Assembly: GCA_948467605.1 (NCBI GenBank)
Contig: CAOKET010000001.1
Location: forward strand, 52,494-116,493
DNA: 64,000 nt
Direction of reading: 5' to 3'
Source: an uncultured Mycoplasmatota bacterium
GTDB lineage: Bacteria > Bacillota_I > Bacilli_A > RF39 > UBA660
The position numbers and the translations under genes are program-made. Of this stretch, positions 49,390 to 60,209 are shown piece after piece. Position 1 is the first letter of the stretch, and each line of letters opens with the position of its first letter. The notes beneath the pieces were generated by a model, which made no database searches, was not told where the DNA came from, and saw only the letters and a program-made list of their open reading frames with translations.

Positions 49390-50655
49390 ATGAGTGATTT
49401 TGAATTTTATGCGGCAGATGATATAGTATTACTTATGTCTAATTTAGGTAGTTCAGAGGAGAATTTTATTAAAAATAAGGATGAGGCATATAAATTAGGT
49501 TTTTGTGGTTTTATGGATAATGAACTTGTTAGAAAAACATCAATTAATAATTCCGAACAATATCGTCTTACAGAGGAAGCATTGGATAAATTATATTTTT
49601 TTTATAAAAAGGGTTTTTTGTTAAATGACATAAATTTAAATAGTATACCTGATGTAATTGTTTGTCCAACAGGGTTTAATATAAAACCAGAGATTTTGGA
49701 GTTTTTATCACAGGATGATGTTCCGATTAGTTTTGTAAGGGTATCTGAAAGTATTACTAGTAATTATACTCTTAATCCGAATGATCCTAATTATTTGAGA
49801 AACATAGAAGAAATGGCATATTATAATAGACTTGCAAAGAATAAAATAATTGCTAAGAACCGTGCTTCTGATATAGAAAAAGATGCAGAAAGAAAATTTG
49901 GGAATGATGATGAAAAAAAGCAACAGTATATTATTGGGCAAGTAAAAGAAATGTATAAAATGAAAGATCAAGTTACTTATAATCATATATGTGGTATGAT
50001 TGATTTAATACCAGTTATTCAGGCAGGTCTACCTGATGGTGAAAAACTTACAGAAGATGAGTATAGAGAATTATATTCTATGATTGTATTACATGATTTA
50101 GGTAAACTTACTGTTCCTAATCAAATTCTTAACAAACCTGGTATGTTATCTGCATCTGAAAAAGATAAAATGCATTCCCATGTTTTAATGGAAAATGCTA
50201 ATATTATTAATAATGCTTGTTTACAAGAATTATTAAAGAGGGCATTAACACATCATAAGAAATCAAATTTAAACGATGCGAGAATTAATTCGGATTTAAT
50301 GTATACTCAAAGAGATGAAAGTGTAATTGGTAAGACATTAGGAATGGATGATGGTACTGTTGGGTATTGGGATAGTGATGCTTTGGGAAATCCAGTTCAT
50401 GGAAAATTAGAGAGCATTTTACAGATATTAGATTCTTATAATGCCTTAACAGCAACTGATAGGCCATATAAAGAAACCTTTTCTCCTTCTGAGGCATTAG
50501 AGATATTAATGAAACCAAATACTAGAGAACCTCTCGATTATAGTGAGAAATACCTTAAATGTTTTACTAATGGTTTAATAAATTCTGGTATGGTAGATAA
50601 ATCAAGTTTAAATTTTGATGGTTCTGTTATTGAAGATGGAGGTAAAAGATTGTAA
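49390..50655 (+). CDS. HD-GYP-like phosphohydrolase
   Basis: A 421-residue cytosolic protein. Residues 1-190 form an unrecognised helical domain. Residues about 195-380 resemble an HD-GYP domain: H199, HDLGK (H235, D236), H264, a double His (288-289) and LDSYNALTATDRPYK. The defining GYP loop after the double His is absent (HHKKSNLNDARINSD instead). HD-GYP proteins cleave cyclic dinucleotides, but the missing loop makes the substrate uncertain. No GGDEF protein is in view. A TATAAT box (49366-49371) lies close upstream. It overlaps the next gene by one base. Confidence 0.75.
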   Translation: MSDFEFYAADDIVLLMSNLGSSEENFIKNKDEAYKLGFCGFMDNELVRKTSINNSEQYRLTEEALDKLYFFYKKGFLLNDINLNSIPDVIVCPTGFNIKPEILEFLSQDDVPISFVRVSESITSNYTLNPNDPNYLRNIEEMAYYNRLAKNKIIAKNRASDIEKDAERKFGNDDEKKQQYIIGQVKEMYKMKDQVTYNHICGMIDLIPVIQAGLPDGEKLTEDEYRELYSMIVLHDLGKLTVPNQILNKPGMLSASEKDKMHSHVLMENANIINNACLQELLKRALTHHKKSNLNDARINSDLMYTQRDESVIGKTLGMDDGTVGYWDSDALGNPVHGKLESILQILDSYNALTATDRPYKETFSPSEALEILMKPNTREPLDYSEKYLKCFTNGLINSGMVDKSSLNFDGSVIEDGGKRL

Positions 50656-51104
50656 TGGAAAGACGTTGTAATATGGATGAATTTCTTACTAATATAGATG
50701 ATGTCACATTTAAAGCATATTTAGAATGCCGTGATATAATTGGTGTGTCTGAAATTAGGATATTTACAGAGATATTTAACAGATTGAAAAATGATCATTT
50801 GACTTTTGGAAAGGCTGTATTAGGTCAAGATATCGTATTTGCAGTAAAATTTTCAAATGGTGAAAATATCCCTTCTTTAGATATTAATAAAGATGTGGAG
50901 GAAGATAAGGATAAATTGTTTTTAGAGTCTGCTAAAATGCTAGTGTGTGTTTTAACACGTCTTAATGAAGATGATAGATTAGGATTAAATCGTTTATTTG
51001 ATGGTGTACATACACTAAAAAGAAGTATTGGTGAAAAGCAAGTAGGAACAAATTGTGATTATTATCCAATAAAATTTGGTGCTATAGATAATAAAGTGAA
51101 ATAA
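50655..51104 (+). CDS. Hypothetical protein coupled to the HD-GYP-like gene
   Basis: A 149-residue protein I do not recognise. Its ATG overlaps the stop of the upstream gene (TAATG), so it is translated with it and may regulate it or form a complex with it. It is acidic, helical and soluble. A later methionine (50673) is possible but lacks a better site. Confidence 0.6.
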   Translation: MERRCNMDEFLTNIDDVTFKAYLECRDIIGVSEIRIFTEIFNRLKNDHLTFGKAVLGQDIVFAVKFSNGENIPSLDINKDVEEDKDKLFLESAKMLVCVLTRLNEDDRLGLNRLFDGVHTLKRSIGEKQVGTNCDYYPIKFGAIDNKVK

Positions 51105-51140
51105 TTAAAAAACACTTGGATTGAAACAAGTGTTTTTTTT
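51105..51140. terminator. Bidirectional terminator
   Basis: AAAAACACTTG and CAAGTGTTTTT flank a nine-base loop, with A-run and T-run on the two sides. It serves both the + unit ending at 51104 and the minus unit ending at 51139. Confidence 0.85.
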
Positions 51141-51663
51141 ATAATTTACAATCTTCTTCTATTTCATCATATAATTTTTTCTCATGTTGTTTTGTTATTT
51201 TTGCAATAATTATATTTGGGAATACAGATATTGCTTTATTGTATTTTATAACATTATCATTATAGTATTCTTGACATACCTTAATAAACTCTTCAGTTTC
51301 TTCTAATTCTTCAGAAAATTTAATTAATTCTTCATTTTCCTTAAATGTGCTAGAGTGTTGAGCTTTATATTTGTAATACTCTGCTATATATTCTTTTAAA
51401 GTTCTATTTAGTTCAAAGTTAGATAGTCTCTTTTCTTTTAATGTTTTTAGATCTTTAAATGGTTCTTCTTCAAATAAATTAGATATTATATTACCAATAT
51501 TATTAATTATATCAAATTCACTTCTTATTAAAGTGTTCATATCATTTTCTGCTGATTTAATTTTTACTTGTAAATTTTTATAATTATTATATACAATAGT
51601 TATCCAAATTAATATTAATACTAATATTAGTAATGATATACATACTATTATAATAGTATTCAT
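51139..51663 (-). CDS. LemA-like membrane protein
   Basis: A 174-residue protein with one N-terminal membrane helix (about 3-25), YNNYKNLQVKIKSAENDM next, and a four-helix-type body ending with YYNDNVIKYNKAISVFPNII. The last segment is the LemA hallmark (YN..V..YN..I..FP). The function is unknown in the family. It is more diverged and shorter than typical LemA. It lies downstream of gerQ on the same strand with a 60-bp gap and may be cotranscribed. Confidence 0.72.
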   Translation of the reverse strand: MNTIIIVCISLLILVLILIWITIVYNNYKNLQVKIKSAENDMNTLIRSEFDIINNIGNIISNLFEEEPFKDLKTLKEKRLSNFELNRTLKEYIAEYYKYKAQHSSTFKENEELIKFSEELEETEEFIKVCQEYYNDNVIKYNKAISVFPNIIIAKITKQHEKKLYDEIEEDCKL

Positions 51664-51723
51664 AAACTACACCTACCCTATATTAGTAATTATATCAAAA
51701 ATAAAGGGATGTTTCAATCTTTA

Positions 51724-52128
51724 TTAAACATTTGGAATTATACCTTTATGGTAATTTATGGGTTCGTCAAATTCAGCATAATCAAAATAAATCATTTTAA
51801 TTAAATACCATTTTCCATTAGATGGGTCACTCATTACTATATGGTCTCTACCTGCTGCTTCAATAATTCCTGTGAATACTTTATCTCTCCACTCAGTAGC
51901 ATCTGGAAATGTAGTATAAATTTTAGCAAGTTTTCCTCTATTTAGTCTTAGTATATTTTCTATATATGATTGTTCATACTCCATCTCTTCATTACTCATA
52001 GGTGGAGTTGATATTGGGTTTTGAAAATAACCACTATCTTGGGAAATACTTGAATTTGTTGGGTTTTGTCGAACTTGGTTCTGATATTTCCCGGGAAATG
52101 ACGGATTTGGGAAATAATTTTCGTTCAT
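51724..52128 (-). CDS. gerQ: Spore coat protein GerQ
   Basis: A 134-residue protein. Residues 1-45 are a Pro/Asn/Ser-rich tail. From about 52 the GerQ core reads EQSYIENILRLNRGKLAKIY, then GIIEAAGRDHIVMSDPSNGKWYL and IYFDYAEFDEPINY. In B. subtilis GerQ is an inner coat protein needed for CwlJ localisation and is crosslinked by the transglutaminase Tgl. Neither cwlJ nor tgl is adjacent. AGGAAT before the ATG is a modest ribosome binding site. Its presence suggests sporulation ability or a relic of it. Confidence 0.88.
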   Translation of the reverse strand: MNENYFPNPSFPGKYQNQVRQNPTNSSISQDSGYFQNPISTPPMSNEEMEYEQSYIENILRLNRGKLAKIYTTFPDATEWRDKVFTGIIEAAGRDHIVMSDPSNGKWYLIKMIYFDYAEFDEPINYHKGIIPNV

Positions 52129-52255
52129 TTTATCATTCCTTTCTTTTCATTAAATTATATAATTTTAATATAAAATATATACATAAAATTTAATAAAAAT
52201 TTATAATACCATAATTTGTTAATAAGTGATATACTATAATCGAGGAGATGATTAA

Positions 52256-53496
<1,241 letters not shown>

Positions 53497-53547
53497 TTTA
53501 GGTGAATCACTTGGTAAAAATAAGTAAAATAAATTTTTAATACATGC

Positions 53548-53576
53548 TTGAGATAGAACATATTATATGTTAGAAT
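53548..53576 (+). promoter_or_regulatory. Promoter of the surface operon with palindrome in the spacer
   Basis: TTGAGA (53548-53553), a 17-base spacer and TAGAAT (53571-53576), with TG before the -10 box. The spacer holds AACATA-TTA-TATGTT (53557-53571), a perfect inverted repeat that could be an operator. Confidence 0.6.
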
Positions 53577-53600
53577 GTTGCAAAGGAGTGAATCTAAATT

Positions 53601-54878
53601 ATGAAGTATAGAAAATTAATAGTGTTTGCTATTATATCAATGTTTTTATTTATTAGTCCAGCAACAGCAGCGTCTTTTAATTTAACTTCGTCTACTAAAC
53701 AAGTTAGTCCAAATGGAACATTTACTGTATCAGTAGGTGGTGATTGTATTGGAAGGGTCAATATTACCGTATCTAATGGTACACCTTCAACAAGTAGTGT
53801 ATGGGTTGAACAGGGATATCAAACTATAACTGTAAAGGCAGGTTCAAGTGGCAGTGTTACAGTAACTGCCTCTCCAGTAACCGGTTTTTCTGATCCAGAT
53901 GCGAATATTTATAATCCAGGTTCTAGAAGTGTAACAGTTAATATTTCATCACCTAGTAATCCATCTACATCTCAAACAAAACCAACTACTCAGACAAAGC
54001 CTCCAGTTCAAGCACCAGTAAAGTCTTCAAATAATAACTTATCTTCTTTAACTACAAGTATTGGTGAATTATCACCTAAGTTTAATTCTGATACAAATGA
54101 ATATTCACTAAATTTGCCAGGTGATATAACAAGTATAAAGATAGATGCAACTAGTTCTGATTCAAAGGCAAAAATAAATGGTTTGGGAGATGTTTCTCTT
54201 AAACCAGGAAATAATACTATTAATATTACAGTAACCGCAGAAAATGGTAGTACAAAAGATTATAAAATAAATGTCTATGTTGATGATACACCACAGATTA
54301 CTATAAACTATAAGGGAAATAAAATAGGTGTAATTAGAAATTTTGAGGGAGTTACAATACCACAAGGTTTTACTGAAAACACAAAGGAAATAGATAATCA
54401 TACAATAACATTATTTACTAATAAAAATATTACTGTAATATATGGATTAAATGAAAAAAATGAAAAATATTTCTACTTATATGATGATATAAGGAATGAA
54501 TGTTTGAGTAAATTTATACCACTATCAATAGGTAATCATAATTTATATATAATTGATCCAACTTTCAAAAATAATAATTTAACTTTATCTACAATCACAA
54601 TTAGTGATGAAAAAATAGATTGTTATAAGTTTGGTGATAATGTAGATAATTATTGTTTAATATCCTCTATTAATACTGATGGTAAGGCTTTGGAATATCT
54701 TTATGAATCAACTGAAAATACGGTTCAATTATATCCGTCATTTTTAGCAAGTAGTTTGGAAAAGTCTAATAATGTAATAGTTTATATTTTAAGTGCGTTT
54801 TTACTTTTGTCTGTATGTATTTCTGCATTTTTGTTTTATAAATTAATTAGTGGTGGTAAGCATGAAAAAAGTAAGTAG
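53601..54878 (+). CDS. Membrane-anchored protein with cadherin-like beta-sandwich domain
   Basis: A 425-residue surface protein. A signal peptide (about 1-24, cut near ATA-ASF) is followed by an Ig-like or cohesin-like beta domain (about 25-114), a Ser/Pro/Thr/Gln linker (115-142), a cadherin-like beta-sandwich domain (about 145-226: LSSLTTSIGELSPKFNSDT), a further 150 residues of unknown fold, and a C-terminal membrane helix (about 395-416) with a basic tail. The body therefore lies outside the cell. AAGGAG lies 13 bases before the ATG, rather far. It overlaps the next gene by 17 bp. It may display or dock the downstream protease; a true cohesin is not proven. Confidence 0.7.
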   Translation: MKYRKLIVFAIISMFLFISPATAASFNLTSSTKQVSPNGTFTVSVGGDCIGRVNITVSNGTPSTSSVWVEQGYQTITVKAGSSGSVTVTASPVTGFSDPDANIYNPGSRSVTVNISSPSNPSTSQTKPTTQTKPPVQAPVKSSNNNLSSLTTSIGELSPKFNSDTNEYSLNLPGDITSIKIDATSSDSKAKINGLGDVSLKPGNNTINITVTAENGSTKDYKINVYVDDTPQITINYKGNKIGVIRNFEGVTIPQGFTENTKEIDNHTITLFTNKNITVIYGLNEKNEKYFYLYDDIRNECLSKFIPLSIGNHNLYIIDPTFKNNNLTLSTITISDEKIDCYKFGDNVDNYCLISSINTDGKALEYLYESTENTVQLYPSFLASSLEKSNNVIVYILSAFLLLSVCISAFLFYKLISGGKHEKSK

Positions 54879-57723
54879 AATATTATTAACAGTTTTTATA
54901 CTTTTATTTTTAATATTCCCAGTTAATGTAAATTCAGGAGTTTTTAAACAAAGTGTAGTATCTCAAAAAGTATATTCAACAGCAAGTTCGAAAAATCTTA
55001 AGAACTTAGTAGTATTTATTGAGTTTAAGGATAGTGATTTATCAGTTACTCATCATTTAGATGATGATGAGAGTGTAGAAAATGCTAAAAAGATATTTAA
55101 TAGTGATGAGTTATTTGATATGGATAGTGTGAATGGTATTATAAAAGTACCTTCATTTAAAAAATATTATGAAATGCAAAGTTATGGTAAGTTGTCTATA
55201 ACATCAGAATTTTTTCCTAAAGTTAATGACAAGATTGTTTCATATGTTGATATACATCCTATTGGGCATTATCTTAGATATAATGAACAAAATAAAATTG
55301 GTTATAAGGATAATACCGAAGCATTGCAAAGAGAAACTGAACTTATAAATAATGCAGTTTCTTATGTATCTAATCAGATATCTTTATCAGGTATAACAGC
55401 AAGTGATATTGATATAGATAATAATGGAATTATAGATGCGATAACATTTATAGTTGAAGGCCAAGATAATCTTCCATCAAGTATTGCTCATAGTGATTTA
55501 TTATGGTCGCATATGCTAAATAACCAAAGTGTTACTTCACAAATACTAGGAAAAAGAGTTGCAGTATACAATTTGATATATGCATCAGACTATACAGAGG
55601 CAGCGGGTTTATTCTCTCTTAATCGTGGTACTTATGGTACTATTATCCATGAATTTGGTCATACTTTAGGATATATGGATTTATATGTTAAGAACAGTTC
55701 TTCATCAAATCCAGTTGGATTTTTTGATATAATGGGTAATTCTATTGGTTCTAATCCACAAAATTTCTTGACATATTATATTAGTGAATACAATTCTGAA
55801 ACAAATTGGCATACTCCCTTACCTGTGATTAGTAAATCTACTAATAATATAACTTTACATAGGCCAAAGTTTATAGATGATAGTGAGAGTAGGGCAATAA
55901 AAATACAGATTGGGAACAATTCTGAGTATTTTGTAGTAGAATATCATGAAAAGCAAAATACTTATAGTACTTATTCAGTAGATGAAAGTGGAATAATTGT
56001 TTACAGGGTAAATGAAAATAATAAGTACCATGGAAATTCTGCTGGAAATCAGGGCCAAAATAATCATGTATATGTATTTAGACCAAATGAAACATCACTA
56101 GGAGCAGGGGAGGGAAATTTAACTCAAGCAACGCTTAATAGTAAAAGACCTACATTTGGGAAGAGTATTGGATCAACTAGCGGATTTGATAATAAAACTA
56201 TACATTATTCTAATGGGGAAAATTCGGGAATTATTATACAGGTTACTAATCAAACAGACGATTCAGTTACATTTAATGTTACATTTCCTGAGACTAATGG
56301 AAGTGGTACATCAAGTGATCCATATCTTATTAATACTGTAAATGACTTTTTATATTTAATGAGTTTGGATACACAGGGTAAATATTACAAAATCATTAAT
56401 GATTTAGATTTTAAAAATATAGATAAATATCCTATGATAGATTTTTATGGAAACTTAGATGGAAATAATAAGACTATAAGAAATTTAACTACTAATGGTT
56501 CTGGTATATTTAATAATGTAGGTGTATATGAAGTACATACCATAATACAAAATTTAAATGTAGAAAATATTAGGGTAAGTTCTTCAACAGGTAATCACCT
56601 TGGTGGTTTTGCTGGCTCTTTAAACAATGTTACATTAAAAAATATCGATTTAAAGAGTGGGACAGTGACTAGTAATTCAAATTCTATAAATATGTTACAA
56701 TCAACTGGAGGTTTTGCAGGAAGTGCTTCAAATGATACAATAATTGAAAATTGTTATTCTTCACTAGATGTAACAGCAGAAAAAAATGTAGGTGGATTCA
56801 TAGGTATTAATTTAAATGCTACTATAAAATCTAGTTATTCTACTGGAAAAGTAAACGGAAATAATAATGTAGGTGGATTTATAGGAATACAATGTATTAC
56901 TGATAGTACATATAAAGTACCTCAAAATGTATATTATGATTCTAGTGGAAATAAGGCATTAAATGCTGTTGGAGGATATGCGAATAATATTCACAATTTA
57001 AATGTTTTAGATGAGAAATCATTGGGTAAAGGTATTGTTGGAATATATGTACCATCTGAAATAGAGTTATTTGAAAATGAATCTATAGAGTATGTGATAA
57101 TAACTACTCCAGATGAGGCCCTTCCATTTTCAGTGAATGTAGAAAATTCTAATATAGAATATGTAAATGGTAAAATTAATGGTAAAGTGGTAGGAAGTTC
57201 TAATATATATGTAACTCTTTCTGTAGGATCTAAAATAATGAAATTAACAAGTAATGTTATTGTAAAAGAAAATCAAAATATAAATGTAACTGAGGCTCAA
57301 GTTTTAAATCATTTTGGATTAATTAAGAAGGAAAACTATGTAACTGGTTTTATATTAGGAGATGATATATCAACTATTATCCAAAGATTTTCTAATTATA
57401 AAGGGGTTGTATTTAAAGGTTTTAAAAATATAAATAATCAAGATATTAAGTCTGGTATTATTTCAACTGGTATGAAATTCACATTAAATATTAATAATAT
57501 TGATTATACATATATAGCGGTAATAAAGGGTGACGTTAATGGTGATGGTTTGATATATGCAACAGATTATGTTAGTATTAAAAATCATATAATGGGTAAA
57601 TCTAACCTTAAAGGTGCTTACCTATTAGCGGCAGATGTGAATAATGATGGCGTTATATATGCAACAGACTATGTAAAGTTGAAAAACTATATAATGGGTA
57701 AAGATGTTATTTTGCAAAAGTGA
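54862..57723 (+). CDS. Secreted M6-type metalloprotease with dockerin
   Basis: A 953-residue exported protein. Signal peptide 1-25. The M6 (immune-inhibitor-A-like) catalytic domain carries the zinc motif HEFGHTLGYMDLY (H263, H267, D273) and DIDNNGIIDAITFIVEG before it. Residues about 500-710 hold GLUG-like repeats (GGFAGS, VGGFIGI). The C terminus is a type I dockerin of two repeats (GDVNGDGLIYATDYVSIK and ADVNNDGVIYATDYVKLK), which bind calcium and cohesins. The ATG at 54862 lies after GGTGGTAAG; the in-frame GTG at 54850 is less likely. It overlaps the upstream gene, so the pair is cotranslated. Confidence 0.85.
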   Translation: MKKVSRILLTVFILLFLIFPVNVNSGVFKQSVVSQKVYSTASSKNLKNLVVFIEFKDSDLSVTHHLDDDESVENAKKIFNSDELFDMDSVNGIIKVPSFKKYYEMQSYGKLSITSEFFPKVNDKIVSYVDIHPIGHYLRYNEQNKIGYKDNTEALQRETELINNAVSYVSNQISLSGITASDIDIDNNGIIDAITFIVEGQDNLPSSIAHSDLLWSHMLNNQSVTSQILGKRVAVYNLIYASDYTEAAGLFSLNRGTYGTIIHEFGHTLGYMDLYVKNSSSSNPVGFFDIMGNSIGSNPQNFLTYYISEYNSETNWHTPLPVISKSTNNITLHRPKFIDDSESRAIKIQIGNNSEYFVVEYHEKQNTYSTYSVDESGIIVYRVNENNKYHGNSAGNQGQNNHVYVFRPNETSLGAGEGNLTQATLNSKRPTFGKSIGSTSGFDNKTIHYSNGENSGIIIQVTNQTDDSVTFNVTFPETNGSGTSSDPYLINTVNDFLYLMSLDTQGKYYKIINDLDFKNIDKYPMIDFYGNLDGNNKTIRNLTTNGSGIFNNVGVYEVHTIIQNLNVENIRVSSSTGNHLGGFAGSLNNVTLKNIDLKSGTVTSNSNSINMLQSTGGFAGSASNDTIIENCYSSLDVTAEKNVGGFIGINLNATIKSSYSTGKVNGNNNVGGFIGIQCITDSTYKVPQNVYYDSSGNKALNAVGGYANNIHNLNVLDEKSLGKGIVGIYVPSEIELFENESIEYVIITTPDEALPFSVNVENSNIEYVNGKINGKVVGSSNIYVTLSVGSKIMKLTSNVIVKENQNINVTEAQVLNHFGLIKKENYVTGFILGDDISTIIQRFSNYKGVVFKGFKNINNQDIKSGIISTGMKFTLNINNIDYTYIAVIKGDVNGDGLIYATDYVSIKNHIMGKSNLKGAYLLAADVNNDGVIYATDYVKLKNYIMGKDVILQK

Positions 57724-57827
57724 AATACTTTGTTTTTATTGAATTTTTGTTTATCATAATTATATTTCTATTGATATTTGTGTATATATATGGTAAACTA
57801 TTGATGTTATTTTAAGGATGTGATTAT

Positions 57828-58034
57828 ATGAAAACATTATTGATAATTGTATCAGTACTTCTTATAATTTTAGTATTATTGCAAAGTGGTAAAGCGGAAA
57901 GTACAGGAGCATTAATGGGTGGAAATTCTGATTTATTTTCAAATAGAAAAGAACGTGGCGGAGAGTTATTTATTACACGTTTAACTTATGGATTGGGGTT
58001 TGCATTTATAATAATTAGTTTTATTATAAGTTAG
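57828..58034 (+). CDS. secG: Protein translocase subunit SecG
   Basis: A 68-residue two-helix membrane protein. MKTLLIIVSVLLIILVLLQSGKAESTGA and GGNSDLFSNRKERG between the helices are SecG hallmarks. It works with SecYE (secY starts this window). A TGGTAAACT box (57791-57799) precedes it. It lies upstream of rnr as in Bacillus but is separated from it by a terminator. Confidence 0.93.
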   Translation: MKTLLIIVSVLLIILVLLQSGKAESTGALMGGNSDLFSNRKERGGELFITRLTYGLGFAFIIISFIIS

Positions 58035-58048
58035 TGTAAATGTATTAT

Positions 58049-58077
58049 AAAAAAGGCTTTATATAAAGCCTTTTTTG
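58049..58077 (+). terminator. secG terminator
   Basis: AAAAGGCTTTAT followed directly by ATAAAGCCTTTT and further T: a perfect stem with a T-run. Confidence 0.9.
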
Positions 58078-58107
58078 TTTTATAATATATATAGAATGGG
58101 TGATTAT

Positions 58108-60198
58108 ATGAAAGATAAAATACTAGAAGTATTATCAAATGTAGATGCTTTAACTGTTGAGGAACTTTCTGATAAATTATTAATATCAGATGTCGATAAT
58201 GTAAAACAATTAATGGCTTCTTTAAATGAGATGGAATCAGATTTTACATTATATAAAAGTAATAAAAATAAGTATATGTTATTTGATAAATCTCATTTAA
58301 AAAGGGGAATTTTACATGTAACAAGAAAAGGCTATGGTTTTTTAGAGGCAGATATGTTGGATTCTGATATATATATCGATTCATTTAATATGAATGGTGC
58401 GATTGATGGAGATACTGTTATAGTTGAACCAATTTTATATAAGGGTAAAACTGAGGGTCGTATTGTAAGGATTGTAAAGCGTGAATTAAAAGAGTTTGTC
58501 GGTGAATATATATCTACTAAAAAGGCAAAGGGTAAAATAAAATTAGATGATTCTAAAATAAAAATATCAATTGAAATAGATAGTTCTAATAGTATGAATG
58601 CAGTGGATGGACATAAAGTTGTTGTAAAAACAATAAAACAAATTGATAAGAATAAATATAAGGGTAAAGTTATAAAAATAATTGGTCATAAGGATGATCC
58701 AGGTGTTGATATATTATCAGTTGCATATAAGTATGGAATAAATAATGTGTTTCCTGATGAAGTGATAAATCAATTAAGTGATATACCATCTGTTGTAGTT
58801 GAGAGTGAACTTGAAGGTAGAAGAGATTTACGTAATGAGGTTATATTTACTATAGATGGTGCGGATACTAAAGATATAGATGATGCGGTATCTATTGAAA
58901 AGTTAGACAATGGTAACTATAAATTAGGTGTTCATATTGCAGATGTAAGTTATTATGTAAAAGAAAATACCCCACTTGATGTAGAAGCATATGAAAGAGG
59001 TACAAGTGTATATTTAGTAGATAGTGTTATACCTATGTTACCACATGAACTTTCTAATGGTATATGCTCATTAAATGAAAATGTGGACAGATTAGCAATT
59101 TCTTGTATTATGGAAATTGATGAATCAGGTAAAACAGTAAATTATGAAATATTTGAAAGTGTTATAAGAAGTAAAAAGAAAATGACTTATAGTGCAGTTA
59201 ATCAAATAATAGAAGAAGATATTATTCCAGAAGGTTATGGGGAATATGCTGATAAATTAATATTAATGAATAGTTTAGCCAAAATATTAAGAAAGTACAA
59301 AGAAGGTAGAGGATATATTGAGTTTAATTCATCTGAACCAAAGATTATAGTTGATGAAGAAAAGAAACCAATTGAAATACAAAAAAGGGTTCAAAGATCT
59401 GGTGAAAAATTAATAGAAGATTTTATGATACAAGCAAATGAAACAGTAGCAACTCATATATTTTATATGGAACTTCCATTTGTATATAGAATTCATGAAA
59501 AACCAAAAGAAGAAAAAATACAAGATTTCTTAAAGTTTATAAGCGGATTAGGATACTCTGTTAAGGGTAAGTTAAAACTTGATCATCCAGAGACAGTTAG
59601 AGATTTATTATTATCTTTAAGAGATAAACCTGAGTATCCAGTATTATCTGATCTATTGTTAAGATGTATGAGAAAAGCAGTATATTCTAAAGATAATTTA
59701 GGACACTTTGGATTGGGTAGTAAATGTTATACACATTTTACTTCACCTATTAGAAGATATCCAGATACTACAGTTCATCGTTTGTTAAGAAAATATTTAT
59801 TTGAAAATAATATAAACAATGATGTACTTAAATTTTGGGATGAGAAATTAATTACATTATGTGAACATACATCTTTAAAAGAACAAAATGCGGTTGATTG
59901 TGAACGTGAAGTAGATGATATGAAAATGGCTGAATATATGGCTTATCATATTGGAGAAGAATTTGAAGGATATATAAGTGGTGTTACTAACTTTGGAATG
60001 TTTGTAGAACTAGACAATCTAGTAGAGGGCTTAGTTAGAATACAAGATTTAAAGGGAGACTTCTTTATATACAATGAGCAGGATATGTCTCTTACAGGCG
60101 AACATAAAAAGCAAAAGTATAAATTAGGAGATAGAGTTAAGGTTAGAGTAGCCAATGCTTCTAAAGAAGAAAAACAGGTTGATTTTGTATTAGTTTAG
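58108..60198 (+). CDS. rnr: Ribonuclease R
   Basis: Processive 3'-5' exoribonuclease that degrades structured RNA and takes part in tmRNA-mediated mRNA decay. It has 696 residues: an N-terminal winged-helix and cold-shock domains, the RNB catalytic core with DGADTKDIDDAVSIE, and a C-terminal S1 domain (EGYISGVTNFGMFVEL). The ATG at 58108 is chosen for its GGGTGAT site; the earlier in-frame ATG at 58075 lies in the terminator-proximal region. A TATAAT (58081-58086) may be its promoter. smpB and ssrA follow. Confidence 0.96.
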   Translation: MKDKILEVLSNVDALTVEELSDKLLISDVDNVKQLMASLNEMESDFTLYKSNKNKYMLFDKSHLKRGILHVTRKGYGFLEADMLDSDIYIDSFNMNGAIDGDTVIVEPILYKGKTEGRIVRIVKRELKEFVGEYISTKKAKGKIKLDDSKIKISIEIDSSNSMNAVDGHKVVVKTIKQIDKNKYKGKVIKIIGHKDDPGVDILSVAYKYGINNVFPDEVINQLSDIPSVVVESELEGRRDLRNEVIFTIDGADTKDIDDAVSIEKLDNGNYKLGVHIADVSYYVKENTPLDVEAYERGTSVYLVDSVIPMLPHELSNGICSLNENVDRLAISCIMEIDESGKTVNYEIFESVIRSKKKMTYSAVNQIIEEDIIPEGYGEYADKLILMNSLAKILRKYKEGRGYIEFNSSEPKIIVDEEKKPIEIQKRVQRSGEKLIEDFMIQANETVATHIFYMELPFVYRIHEKPKEEKIQDFLKFISGLGYSVKGKLKLDHPETVRDLLLSLRDKPEYPVLSDLLLRCMRKAVYSKDNLGHFGLGSKCYTHFTSPIRRYPDTTVHRLLRKYLFENNINNDVLKFWDEKLITLCEHTSLKEQNAVDCEREVDDMKMAEYMAYHIGEEFEGYISGVTNFGMFVELDNLVEGLVRIQDLKGDFFIYNEQDMSLTGEHKKQKYKLGDRVKVRVANASKEEKQVDFVLV

Positions 60199-60209
60199 GG
60201 TGATATTAC

